A stretch of 27,608 nucleotides of DNA from an uncultured bacterium (GCA_903896775.1 CAITZE010000052.1:1-27608); one strand, 5' to 3'; counted from the stretch's first letter, positions 7,530 to 15,754 are shown. Notes: generated from the sequence alone by a model not told the origin. A program made the numbers and translations.

Positions 7530-8470
7530 GTAAGGCTTTACGTATCGGCACACGCGGCTCCGCGCTTGCCCTCTGGCAAGCCCATGAAGTCGAGCGCCTT
7601 ATCAAGGCGCTACCCGGCGCGCCGCCGGTGGAAATCTGCGTCATCAAGACTCAAGGCGATTTGCAGCAGGAAATCCCGTTGTGGAAAACGCCCGGCAAAG
7701 GTTTTTTCACCGCCGAGCTGGATCGCGCGCAATTGGATAACGAGGTCGATGTGGTCGTACACAGCTTGAAGGACCTCGCCACTGTCATGACCGAAGGTCT
7801 TGCTTTATCGGCGGTGCTGGAGCGCGAAGACCCGCGCGATGCGCTGGTAACGGCGAGCGGTGGTGATCTCGCATCGCTGCCGAAAGGTGCGCGTATCGGC
7901 ACCAGCAGCTTGCGCCGCCGTGCTTTCCTGGCCCACGTACGGCCCGATCTTCAGCATATGGAGCTGCGCGGCAATGTGCCGACGCGTGTGCGTAAATTGG
8001 ATGAGGGCAATTTCGAGGCGATCATTCTGGCGGTCGCCGGGTTGAAACGCCTGGGATTGGAGAAACGCATCTCGCAGGCGTTGCCCTCGCGGGATTTCCC
8101 TTCAGCCGTTGCGCAAGGCGCGATTGGTATTTGCACGCGTGAGGGTGACGCCGAGACCTTGCGTTGGGTCACGCCGCTGAACCACGCCGCGACACGCATA
8201 GCTGCCGAAGCCGAGCGCGGATTGCTGCGCCGCCTTGAGGGCGGCTGCCAGGTGCCGGTCGGCGCGCTCGCAACTCTCAATGGGCAAAACGTCACGCTCT
8301 ATTCCGCCGCCTGCAATATCGACGGCTCTGACTTTGTCGCGGCGGAAGCGACCGGCTCCATCCATGATGCGGCGGCGCTTGGTGTCAAAGTCGCTGAAGA
8401 TCTTTTGAGCAAGGGCGCGTTGCGTGTTCTCGATAAAGCCAATGAACGTCGCCAAGCGGCGCAGCATTAG
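7526..8470 (+). CDS. hemC: Porphobilinogen deaminase (hydroxymethylbilane synthase)
   Basis: HemC polymerises four porphobilinogens into hydroxymethylbilane on a covalently bound dipyrromethane cofactor. The 314-residue protein starts with LRIGTRGSALALWQA, shows VVHSLKDLAT with catalytic Asp83, and carries the cofactor-binding Cys241 in EGGCQVPVGA. Length and motif order are normal. The GTG start at 7526 overlaps the response-regulator stop (GTGA) and follows GAAGGTG, indicating translational coupling to the regulator. In many genomes hemD (uroporphyrinogen III synthase) follows hemC directly; here hemE follows 19 bases later instead. Confidence 0.97.
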   Translation: MSKALRIGTRGSALALWQAHEVERLIKALPGAPPVEICVIKTQGDLQQEIPLWKTPGKGFFTAELDRAQLDNEVDVVVHSLKDLATVMTEGLALSAVLEREDPRDALVTASGGDLASLPKGARIGTSSLRRRAFLAHVRPDLQHMELRGNVPTRVRKLDEGNFEAIILAVAGLKRLGLEKRISQALPSRDFPSAVAQGAIGICTREGDAETLRWVTPLNHAATRIAAEAERGLLRRLEGGCQVPVGALATLNGQNVTLYSAACNIDGSDFVAAEATGSIHDAAALGVKVAEDLLSKGALRVLDKANERRQAAQH

Positions 8471-8489
8471 AACTTAAGGATAGACTTCC

Positions 8490-9542
8490 ATGACCGCATC
8501 GCCCGCAGTGAAAACCGACGCGCTTCCCCCGTTCCTGGCGGCCTGCCGCCGCCAGCCGGTCGCGCATACGCCCATCTGGGTTATGCGCCAAGCGGGCCGA
8601 TACTTGCCGGAGTACCGCGCGGTACGTTCCAAGGTCGGCTTTACAGAACTTACGCGCTCGCCGGAGCTTGCCGCCGAAGTGACGTTGCAGCCCATCCGCC
8701 GCTTCGCTCTCGATGCCTCGATCATCTTCAGCGACATCATGGTGCCGATTGAAGGTATGGGCGTGGCGCTGGAATATGCGCCGGGTCCAGTCATTGGCGA
8801 GCCGGTCCGTACCATGAAACAGGTGGAAGCGTTGCGTCCGCTCAATCCGGCCGAAGACGTTCCCTTTGTCATGGAAGCCATCAAGTTGACGCGCGCAGGC
8901 TTGCCTGCCCATGTGCCGTTGATCGGGTTCGCAGGTTCGCCGTTTACGCTGTTCTCCTATCTCGTCGCCGGGAAGCCCTCGAAAGAATTCTCCGTGCCGC
9001 GCGCCTTTGCGCAAGCCGAGCCGGAGATCTCTGCGGCGCTGATGGATCGTCTCGCCGATGCAATGATAGTTTACTTGCGAGCGCAGGCGGGCGCAGGCGC
9101 GCAAGCGCTGATGCTGTTTGAATCCTGGGGTGGATTGCTCGGCCCTAACGATTACCGTCGCATCGCTCTGCCGCCCGTAAAACGCATCATTGATGGCCTC
9201 AAAGACCTTGGCGTGCCGCTGATCTATTTCGCCAACCAATGCGGCAGCAATCTTGACTCCATTGCTACCCTCAACGCCGATGTGATCGGTCTTGATTGGC
9301 GTACATCCCTAGGGGCGGCCCGCAAAGTTCTGGGCCCCAGCAAAGCCGTTCAGGGCAATCTCGATCCCGCGCATCTGTTCTCGTCGCCGGCGGATTTGCG
9401 CAAACGTGTGGACGAAGTGCTGGCCGATGCTGGTCCGGGACCGGGCCACATCTTCAACCTCGGTCACGGCATCTGGCCCGAAACCGATCCTGACTCTGTC
9501 GCGCAGCTTGTGGACTATGTCCACGAACGCACAGCCAAGTAG
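8490..9542 (+). CDS. hemE: Uroporphyrinogen decarboxylase
   Basis: HemE removes four carboxyl groups from uroporphyrinogen III to give coproporphyrinogen III. The protein has 350 residues. It contains the family signature PIWVMRQAGRYLPEYR at residues 28-43, where the arginines bind substrate carboxylates, and IIFSDIMV with the catalytic aspartate at 82. The glycine-rich FNLGHGIWPET near the C terminus is also typical. The ATG at 8490 follows AAGGA at good spacing in a 19-base gap after hemC, and hemF follows 9 bases after its stop. Nothing looks altered in this gene. Confidence 0.97.
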   Translation: MTASPAVKTDALPPFLAACRRQPVAHTPIWVMRQAGRYLPEYRAVRSKVGFTELTRSPELAAEVTLQPIRRFALDASIIFSDIMVPIEGMGVALEYAPGPVIGEPVRTMKQVEALRPLNPAEDVPFVMEAIKLTRAGLPAHVPLIGFAGSPFTLFSYLVAGKPSKEFSVPRAFAQAEPEISAALMDRLADAMIVYLRAQAGAGAQALMLFESWGGLLGPNDYRRIALPPVKRIIDGLKDLGVPLIYFANQCGSNLDSIATLNADVIGLDWRTSLGAARKVLGPSKAVQGNLDPAHLFSSPADLRKRVDEVLADAGPGPGHIFNLGHGIWPETDPDSVAQLVDYVHERTAK

Positions 9543-9551
9543 AGGCGCGGG

Positions 9552-10409
9552 ATGGACGGCGTGGCGGAAAATACGGCGAGTAGTCCGGAGAATGGTTTCA
9601 GCCTCCAGGCCGTGGCCTATTACCACGACTTGCAGGAACGTATCCTCAAAGCCTTCGAAGACTTGGACGGTGGCGGCAAATTCGAACGCACCGACTGGAC
9701 GCGCGAGCCCGGCCATCGCCTCAAGGGCGGCGGGCGCATGCGCGTCATGCGCGGCAAGGTCTTCGAGAAAGTAGGCGTCAATGTCAGCCATGTCTGGGGC
9801 ACGGCTTCGGATCAAGGCATGGCGCAGATGCCGGGCGCGAAAGAGTCCGGCGGTAAGTTTGCCGCCTGCGGCATCTCGCTTGTCACGCATATGTCCAATC
9901 CTTTTGTGCCGACCGTGCATATGAATCTGCGTTGCATGGCCACCAGCAAGATGTGGCTGGGCGGTGGCGCCGATCTCACGCCGACGTTTCCTTTTGATGA
10001 AGACACGAAGGATTTCCACGATGCCTTGCGCCGCGCCTGCGACGCCTATCGTCCCGACGCTTACGAGAAATACAAAAAGTGGTGCGACGAGTATTTCTAT
10101 CTGCCGCATCGGCGCGAGCCGCGCGGTGTGGGCGGGATTTTCGTCGACGATCTTGCCAGTGGCGACGTGGTTGCCGATTTTGCCTTTCAGCGCCGCGTCG
10201 GTGAGGCGTTCCTCGAGGTTTATCCGCGCATCGTCCGCCGCCGCATGAACACGGCTTTTACCGAAGCCGACCGCGACAAGCAGCTTTATAAACGTGGTCG
10301 CTATGTCGAGTTCAATCTGGTCTATGATCGTGGCACAAAGTTTGGCTTCGCGACCGACGCCAACCCGGAAGCCTATCTGATGAGCATGCCGCCAGTGGTT
10401 AAGTGGTAG
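9552..10409 (+). CDS. hemF: Oxygen-dependent coproporphyrinogen III oxidase
   Basis: HemF uses O2 to decarboxylate two propionates of coproporphyrinogen III, yielding protoporphyrinogen IX. The 285-residue protein is of normal length. It shows GGGRMRVMRG near residues 59-68, NPFVPTVHMNLR at 116-127, GGGADLTP at 137-144, and the family signature from KKWCDEYFYLPHRREP into RGVGGIFVDDL at 175-201. The start at 9552 is preceded by GAGG. The presence of HemF rather than the radical SAM HemN in this operon implies that the pathway runs under aerobic conditions, though a separate hemN elsewhere is possible. Confidence 0.97.
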   Translation: MDGVAENTASSPENGFSLQAVAYYHDLQERILKAFEDLDGGGKFERTDWTREPGHRLKGGGRMRVMRGKVFEKVGVNVSHVWGTASDQGMAQMPGAKESGGKFAACGISLVTHMSNPFVPTVHMNLRCMATSKMWLGGGADLTPTFPFDEDTKDFHDALRRACDAYRPDAYEKYKKWCDEYFYLPHRREPRGVGGIFVDDLASGDVVADFAFQRRVGEAFLEVYPRIVRRRMNTAFTEADRDKQLYKRGRYVEFNLVYDRGTKFGFATDANPEAYLMSMPPVVKW

Positions 10410-10432
10410 CAGTCTAAAAGGGAGCGCGCGCT

Positions 10433-10870
10433 ATGGAGACAATGTACCCGTGGTTCAAGACGCTCCACATCATCGCCGTTATCTCGTGGATGGCGGGCCT
10501 GCTCTATTTGCCGCGCTTATTCGTTAACCATGTCGGCCTCACGCCTGGCTCGGAAGCGTCCAATATGCTGAAGGGCATGGAGCGTCGATTGATGCGCTTC
10601 ATCATGCGGCCCGCTGCGGTTGCGACGATCCTGTTTGGCGGCGCGTTGGTGTCCGTGCCCGGTGTGGTCGATTGGTCCATGGGTTGGATTTGGCTGAAAC
10701 TGGCTCTGGTGCTTGGGCTGCTCGCCAGTCACGGCTTCATGGAAAAATGGCGCGCGGCTTTCGCGAAAGATGCGAACAAGCATTCGGCGAAGTTTTATCG
10801 CATGGTCAACGAAGTTCCGACCTTGCTCATGATCGGTATCGTTTTGCTGGTGGTCGCAAAACCCTTTTAA
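10433..10870 (+). CDS. hemJ: Protoporphyrinogen IX oxidase, HemJ type
   Basis: HemJ is the small integral-membrane protoporphyrinogen oxidase that aromatises protoporphyrinogen IX to protoporphyrin IX; it is common in Alphaproteobacteria and unrelated to HemG and HemY. The 145-residue protein opens with YPWFKTLHIIAVISWMAG, which contains the conserved histidine (His12). It has about four membrane segments (roughly 9-28, 60-77, 84-101, 128-143) and the conserved WLKLALVLGLLASHG with His100. The ATG at 10433 follows AAGGGAG by 8 bases. It closes the hem run. Its stop codon overlaps the stop of the convergent molybdoenzyme gene by 4 bases, leaving no room for a terminator between them. Confidence 0.92.
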   Translation: METMYPWFKTLHIIAVISWMAGLLYLPRLFVNHVGLTPGSEASNMLKGMERRLMRFIMRPAAVATILFGGALVSVPGVVDWSMGWIWLKLALVLGLLASHGFMEKWRAAFAKDANKHSAKFYRMVNEVPTLLMIGIVLLVVAKPF

Positions 10871-13032
10871 GCTGAAGCGCCCCGCTGCATGATCGGCAGG
10901 CTGCGCGTCGGTTTGCCGGTCGCGGCCAACATGGCGTTAATGACCGCTGGCACAACCGCCGGGCCGCCGGGCTCTCCGATGCCGCCCCAAAAACCGCCCG
11001 AGGGCACGATCACCGTTTCGACCTTTGGCATATGCCCCATCAGCAACATGCGATAGCTGTCGAAGTTGCCTTGCTCGACGTGTCCGTCCTTGATGGAGAT
11101 TTTGCCGTAAAGAGCGGCGGATAAGGTCCAGGCCACCGAACCTTCCATTTGGGCTTTGATGGAATCCGGGTTCACCGCATAGCCGGGGTCGATCGCTTGG
11201 ATGATACGGTGCACATGCGGGCTGCCGTCGGCATTCATTGATATCTCCGCCACCGCGGCGGCATAACTACCATAGCCGTCGATCTGCGCGATGCCGCGGA
11301 ACTGACCCGCCGGCAGCGGCTTGCCCCATTCGGCCTTCGTCGCGCAGGCCTCAAGCACGGCCAATTGTTTGGGTGCTTTCTGCAACAACTTGCGGCGATA
11401 TTCGTAAGGGTCCTGACCGGCGGCATGCGCCAGTTCGTCGACAAAGCATTCGCGAAAATAAGCATTCTGTGAATGATTGACGGAACGCCAGTAACCCACA
11501 GGCACGTGGGTGTTGCGCATGGCGTAGTCGACCTTGATGTTGGCAACGTCGTAGGAGTTGTCGGCGAACAGCACCAGGAAGCCGACATCCATGTTGTTCT
11601 TGATGGCCGAGGGATTAGCCGTCGCTAAGATCGTGTGGCCCGAGATGCGCGTGTTCCACGCCACCGGCATGCCTGCGGTATCCAGAGCTGCCGTCATCTT
11701 GGCCGAAGAGATCGGACGATAGAGATCGTGCTGAATGTCCTCCTCACGGCTCCAGATCATTTTCACCGGCGCACCCGCAGCCTTGGCGATCAGCACCGCC
11801 TGATCGACATAGTCGCCGGGTGCCGCGCCGCCGCGCCGCCCGAAACCGCCGCCAGAATAAGTCAGGTGTACGGTGACCTTAAGGGGATCAAGGCCGCTCA
11901 CACGCGCCGCGGCATTCAGCACGGCTTCGGCGTTTTGCGTCGGCGCCCACACATCGAGCGTGCCATCAGTATTGAAGCGCGCGGTGCAGTTCATCGGCTC
12001 CATGGTGGCATGGGCGAGGTACGGCACACGATATTCGGCGGTGATGACTTTTGTTGCGGTAGAGAGCGCCTTATCGACGTCGCCGTCGTTGCGCGCCACC
12101 GGAACGTCTTTCATCGCCAGACCTTCGTCGAGGAACTTGGCAATGGTATCGCTGCTCACCTTGCCGTTGGCGCCGGTGTTCCAAACGACGGGCAGGGCGC
12201 GGACGGCGTTCTGGGCTTCCCAATAGCTGTCAGCTACTACGGCCACGGCGTCCTTCAACGGAACGACCTTACGAACACCCTTGGCATTCTTGATGGCGGC
12301 TTCGTCGTAGCTCTTGAGCGTGCCGCCGAACACGGGTGAATTGGCGATGGCGGCGTACAGCAGACCGTCGAAATGCACGTCAATGGCATAGGGCGCTTTG
12401 CCCATGACTTTGTCATGCATGTCCAGGCGCTTCTTCGGCTGGCCGGCGATGGTCCAGGTCGCGGGGTCTTTCAGAGGCACGTCCTTTGGCGGGTCATTCT
12501 TGGCCGGGGCTTCGGCGACCGCGCCGTAGGTCAGCGTGCGGCCGCTGCCTGTATGCGTGATGACCCCCGCCTTTGCCGTGCATTCAGTTGCGGACACTTT
12601 CCAGCGTTTCGCCGCAGCGCTCACCAGCATGATGCGCGCCGACGCTCCGGCCTTGCGCACATATTCCTGCGAGCTGCGGATCGCGCGGCTGCCGACCGTG
12701 GCCATGCCGCCATAAACTTTGTTGCGCGTGATGTTCAGGCGCGGATCGACGAATTCCGTGCGGACGTTGTCCCAGTCGCAGTCCAACTCTTCGGCCACGA
12801 GTTGAGCAAGGCCGGTCATGGCGCCCTGGCCCATCTCTGAATGCGCCACACGGATCAGCACACTGTCGTCGCTGTTGATGACGACCCAGGCATTGATCTC
12901 CTGGTTGTTGGGGACTTCCTTGCTAGGCGCGGCGCCGGCAGCTGGGATGTGGAAACCCAGCATGAGGCCACCCCCGGCGGCGGTGCTGACCCTCAGGAAA
13001 TCGCGGCGTGCTAATTTTGCGATCTCGTTCAT
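10867..13032 (-). CDS. Molybdopterin-binding subunit of a xanthine dehydrogenase-family hydroxylase (IorB-like), Tat-exported
   Basis: A 721-residue large subunit of the kind annotated as isoquinoline 1-oxidoreductase beta subunit. These enzymes hydroxylate N-heterocycles or oxidise aldehydes at a molybdenum cofactor. The N terminus has a twin-arginine signal (RRDFLRV at 9-15, then a hydrophobic stretch), so the folded enzyme is probably moved to the periplasm. Motifs include AHATMEPMNC near 340-349, GGGFGRRGG at 394-402, and GIGEPGGPAV near the C terminus with the likely catalytic Glu687. The ATG at 13032 is chosen because AAGGAG precedes it and the Tat signal begins there; a longer upstream reading has no such support. 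It lies 10 bases after the [2Fe-2S] subunit gene. The substrate cannot be told from sequence, and no FAD subunit is present. Confidence 0.9.
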   Translation of the reverse strand: MNEIAKLARRDFLRVSTAAGGGLMLGFHIPAAGAAPSKEVPNNQEINAWVVINSDDSVLIRVAHSEMGQGAMTGLAQLVAEELDCDWDNVRTEFVDPRLNITRNKVYGGMATVGSRAIRSSQEYVRKAGASARIMLVSAAAKRWKVSATECTAKAGVITHTGSGRTLTYGAVAEAPAKNDPPKDVPLKDPATWTIAGQPKKRLDMHDKVMGKAPYAIDVHFDGLLYAAIANSPVFGGTLKSYDEAAIKNAKGVRKVVPLKDAVAVVADSYWEAQNAVRALPVVWNTGANGKVSSDTIAKFLDEGLAMKDVPVARNDGDVDKALSTATKVITAEYRVPYLAHATMEPMNCTARFNTDGTLDVWAPTQNAEAVLNAAARVSGLDPLKVTVHLTYSGGGFGRRGGAAPGDYVDQAVLIAKAAGAPVKMIWSREEDIQHDLYRPISSAKMTAALDTAGMPVAWNTRISGHTILATANPSAIKNNMDVGFLVLFADNSYDVANIKVDYAMRNTHVPVGYWRSVNHSQNAYFRECFVDELAHAAGQDPYEYRRKLLQKAPKQLAVLEACATKAEWGKPLPAGQFRGIAQIDGYGSYAAAVAEISMNADGSPHVHRIIQAIDPGYAVNPDSIKAQMEGSVAWTLSAALYGKISIKDGHVEQGNFDSYRMLLMGHMPKVETVIVPSGGFWGGIGEPGGPAVVPAVINAMLAATGKPTRSLPIMQRGASA

Positions 13033-13042
13033 GTGCCGCTCC

Positions 13043-13489
13043 TTACGCTTGCGCGAGGTCGTGGATGGCTTCGCGCACGCGCGCGTAAGTGCCGCAACGG
13101 CAGATATTCGTGATGGCGGCGTCGATTTCCGCATCGGTAGGTTTAGGTGTTGTCTTCAGCAGCGCATCCACGGCCATGATCATGCCCGATTGGCAGTAAC
13201 CGCACTGCGGCACCTGGTGGGCAACCCAAGCCGCCTGCACCTTGCTGTCGCCATTAGGGGAAAGCCCTTCGATGGTGGTGATGACTCGCTCATCCACAGC
13301 GCTCACAGGTGTAACGCAAGAGCGGACCGCAATCCCGTCGAGCTGCACGGTGCAGGCGCCGCATTGGGCGATACCGCAGCCGAACTTCGTGCCCATCATG
13401 CCGAGCTTGTCGCGCAATACCCACAGGAGCGGCATCTCGGGGTCGACATCCACCGCATGATCCTGACCGTTGATATGGAGGGTAATCAT
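13043..13489 (-). CDS. [2Fe-2S] subunit of the molybdenum hydroxylase (IorA-like)
   Basis: A 148-residue electron-transfer subunit with two [2Fe-2S] clusters. The N-terminal plant-ferredoxin-type cluster is bound by Cys38, 43, 46 and 58 (FGCGIAQCGACTVQ then RSC). The C-terminal helical cluster is bound by Cys96 and 99 (PQCGYCQSGM) and Cys130 and 132 (NICRCGTY). All eight ligands are present. The ATG at 13489 is preceded by GGGAGAC and gives the usual start MITLHINGQ; the upstream in-frame ATG at 13555 lacks support. It has no signal of its own and probably travels with the Tat-signalled large subunit, as in related enzymes. It is the first gene of the two-gene operon. Confidence 0.93.
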   Translation of the reverse strand: MITLHINGQDHAVDVDPEMPLLWVLRDKLGMMGTKFGCGIAQCGACTVQLDGIAVRSCVTPVSAVDERVITTIEGLSPNGDSKVQAAWVAHQVPQCGYCQSGMIMAVDALLKTTPKPTDAEIDAAITNICRCGTYARVREAIHDLAQA

Positions 13490-13508
13490 GGTCGTCTCCC
13501 GAGTTAGA

Positions 13509-13531
13509 GCGATATTGGCTAAATATAACGC
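13509..13531. promoter_or_regulatory. Molybdenum-box-like half-site before the molybdoenzyme operon
   Basis: On the minus strand, upstream of the [2Fe-2S] subunit gene, the 8-mer CGTTATAT (13523-13530) is followed by an imperfect opposing arm near 13509-13516. The same 8-mer starts the candidate site before modA. TATATT on the minus strand, overlapping the half-site, could be a -10 element. The arms are spaced 5 rather than the usual 8 bases apart in the best alignment, so the second arm is weak. Known ModE sites have the half-site pattern CGnTATAT; the assignment is inference. Confidence 0.3.
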
Positions 13532-13623
13532 TTTGCAGGCTTTTCCCGCAATCAAACCCAGGTGAGCCCGCAGGCGAGGTTTCGGCTTTAGGTCGCGGGG
13601 CAGGCCGGTTAATGTGCGGCGCC

Positions 13624-14823
13624 ATGACCGACGCCAAGACCCGCCATCCCCGTTTGAAGCTTCGCCCGGGTGCGCAAAAGCGCCTGCGCAGCGGCTATCC
13701 GTGGGTTTATTCGAACGAAGTCGATATGGACGCTGCCGCCAAGGCGTTGCCGCCGGGCACGGTGGTGACGCTCTCCGATGCTGGTGGACAGCTCCTCGCG
13801 ACCGCGCAATTCAACCCGCGCACGCTGATCTCGGCGCGCGTTCTGGCCTTTCAGCCGGATGTGGCGATTGATGAAACATTCATCGCCGCGCGATTACATT
13901 CCGCCTTAAAGCTGCGCGAACGTTTACTCGACCGCCCTTACTACCGGCTCATTCACGCTGAAGCCGATGGCCTGCCGGGCCTGATCGTCGATCGGTTCGG
14001 CGATGCTTGTGTGATTCAGCCCAATACCGCCGGCATGGATGTGCTCACGGACCAAATCGCGGCGGCTTTGCGCGATGTCGCGGGCGCGAAGACTGTCATC
14101 CTGCGCGGCGACAGTGCTGCACGCGGATTGGAAGGTCTTGAAGATCAAGTGCGTTGCCTTTTTGGCGGCATCGATGGCCCCGTCGCCGTCGAGGAAAACG
14201 GCGCGACGTTTTTTGCCGATCTGATGTCGGGCCAGAAAACCGGCTGGTTCTTCGATCAACGCGACAATCACGCTTTCATGGCCGGGCTTACGCGCAACGC
14301 CACGATGCTTGACCTTTACACGCATACCGGTGGTTTCGCGATTCCTGCAGCCCGGGCAGGTGCGAAGGCCGTGCTTGGCGTTGACCGCTCGGCACCATCA
14401 TTGGAACTCGCAGTGCGCGCCGCCGAAGCCAATGGTGTGACAAAAACCTGCGCTTTCGAACGCGCCGAAGCATTCCCGTTTTTGGAAGCCGCACTCGCCC
14501 GCAAGGCGACGTGGGATGTTGTGATTGGCGATCCGCCTGCGTTCATTAAATCCAAAAAGGATTTGAATGCGGGGTTGCAGGGGTATCGCAAGCTCGCGCG
14601 GCTTTGTGCGGGCGTCACCGCGCCGGACGGTATTCTGTTCATGGCGTCGTGCAGTCACAACGCGCCCTTGGACGAATTCACCGCCGCCGTTGCGCGCGGC
14701 ATAGCCGATGCGGGCCGCGAGGGGCGCATTATCCGCACCGCTGGTGCTGCCGCCGATCACCCAGTACATCTGCTGTTGCCGGAAAGCGCCTATTTAAAAG
14801 CCGTCGTTCTGCAACTTAATTAG
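13624..14823 (+). CDS. rlmI: Class I rRNA methyltransferase, RlmI-like (23S rRNA m5C)
   Basis: A 399-residue SAM-dependent methyltransferase of the RlmI/YccW family, which methylates a cytosine of 23S rRNA at C5. The N-terminal PUA-type region begins LKLRPGAQKRLRSGYPWVYSNE. The Rossmann domain has MLDLYTHTGGFA, the family's SAM-binding segment (usually LFCYTGGFS), then GDPPAFIKSKK at about 302-312. SCSHN holds the probable catalytic Cys343. The start is uncertain: ATG codons at 13612 and 13624 are both possible and neither has a strong ribosome site. I prefer 13624 because family members usually begin close to the PUA domain. It converges on the next gene, with which it shares 8 bases at the 3' ends. 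Confidence 0.85.
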   Translation: MTDAKTRHPRLKLRPGAQKRLRSGYPWVYSNEVDMDAAAKALPPGTVVTLSDAGGQLLATAQFNPRTLISARVLAFQPDVAIDETFIAARLHSALKLRERLLDRPYYRLIHAEADGLPGLIVDRFGDACVIQPNTAGMDVLTDQIAAALRDVAGAKTVILRGDSAARGLEGLEDQVRCLFGGIDGPVAVEENGATFFADLMSGQKTGWFFDQRDNHAFMAGLTRNATMLDLYTHTGGFAIPAARAGAKAVLGVDRSAPSLELAVRAAEANGVTKTCAFERAEAFPFLEAALARKATWDVVIGDPPAFIKSKKDLNAGLQGYRKLARLCAGVTAPDGILFMASCSHNAPLDEFTAAVARGIADAGREGRIIRTAGAAADHPVHLLLPESAYLKAVVLQLN

Positions 14824-15709
14824 CGCGCAGAACCGCGAGCAGCCCCGGCACATCCACACCTTTTTCCTGGCGGCTGACAGCGGGCCGCAAAACCGACACG
14901 TCAAAGCTGTGTTGCGCCGACAGCGCTTCGATGTAATTCCGACCGTGACTAAAGCGGTGCTCAGCGCCCAGTACAAAACCGTCGCCGTCATGGCGCTGTA
15001 CCGTGAAGGCGAACAGGCCGCCGGGCGTCAGGCGCTGCCGCACGGCCGTGAACACCGCGGCGAGGTTCCCGACATAGGTTAAAACGTCGGCGGCGACGAT
15101 CAAATCACACTGTTCGTCCATAGTGTTCAAAGCGGCGACCATGTCGCCGACGGTCAGCACGTCATAGATGTTCTTGTCGCGGGCCCCTTTGACCATGGCG
15201 GCGGACAGGTCGACGCCGCCCAGCCACGCCGCCCGTTCGCGCAAGACGACTCCGGCAAGGCCGGTGCCGCAGCCAAGATCAAAGACACGGGCAAATGTGC
15301 CTTCAGGCTGAACTTCATCGAGTGCTGCCCGCAATAGCTCGGGCGCGCGGTAAAGCAGCTTCTCGCGCAAGGCTTTCTCAAATCTGGGTGCGTATTCGTC
15401 GAACAGGCGGCGCAGATAAGCCTCGGGCATTGCGGCCGGCGCCACCTCGGTGAGCAAGGCCAGCTTTACCGCCGCGCCCATGGAATCGGCCGGATCGAGC
15501 GCGAGATAGGCCTCATAAACGGGGATGGCGTCGTATTTGCGCCCGGCCTCGGCCAAGGTCTCGGCAAGGGCGAAACGGCCTTCAGGCCAATCGGGTACCA
15601 GCTCCAGGGTCTGGGTGAGCACGTCGGCTGCCGCTTCGGCGTCGCCGTCACGGCGCAGCATCAGGGCATAGGCAAAGCGGCGGTCGGCGGTGAGGTTTCT
15701 CGAGGACAT
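14816..15709 (-). CDS. TPR-containing class I SAM-dependent methyltransferase
   Basis: A 297-residue protein in two parts. Residues about 10-80 form two tetratricopeptide-like helical repeats (for example DGDAEAAADVLTQTLELVPD, with the typical A, A and P positions). Residues about 100-297 form a Rossmann methyltransferase with motif I VFDLGCGTGLAG at 142-153 and the acidic VDLSAAMV after it. The substrate is unknown; TPR-methyltransferases of this shape are common as predicted proteins and act on varied targets. It is probably cytoplasmic. It converges with the RlmI-like gene (8-base 3' overlap) and diverges from aguA across a 104-base region. The start at 15709 agrees with the beginning of the first repeat. 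Confidence 0.85.
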   Translation of the reverse strand: MSSRNLTADRRFAYALMLRRDGDAEAAADVLTQTLELVPDWPEGRFALAETLAEAGRKYDAIPVYEAYLALDPADSMGAAVKLALLTEVAPAAMPEAYLRRLFDEYAPRFEKALREKLLYRAPELLRAALDEVQPEGTFARVFDLGCGTGLAGVVLRERAAWLGGVDLSAAMVKGARDKNIYDVLTVGDMVAALNTMDEQCDLIVAADVLTYVGNLAAVFTAVRQRLTPGGLFAFTVQRHDGDGFVLGAEHRFSHGRNYIEALSAQHSFDVSVLRPAVSRQEKGVDVPGLLAVLRAN

Positions 15710-15754
15710 GCTGTCTTATACACCGCGCGTCACGCCGGTTCACTTTGTGTCGTC

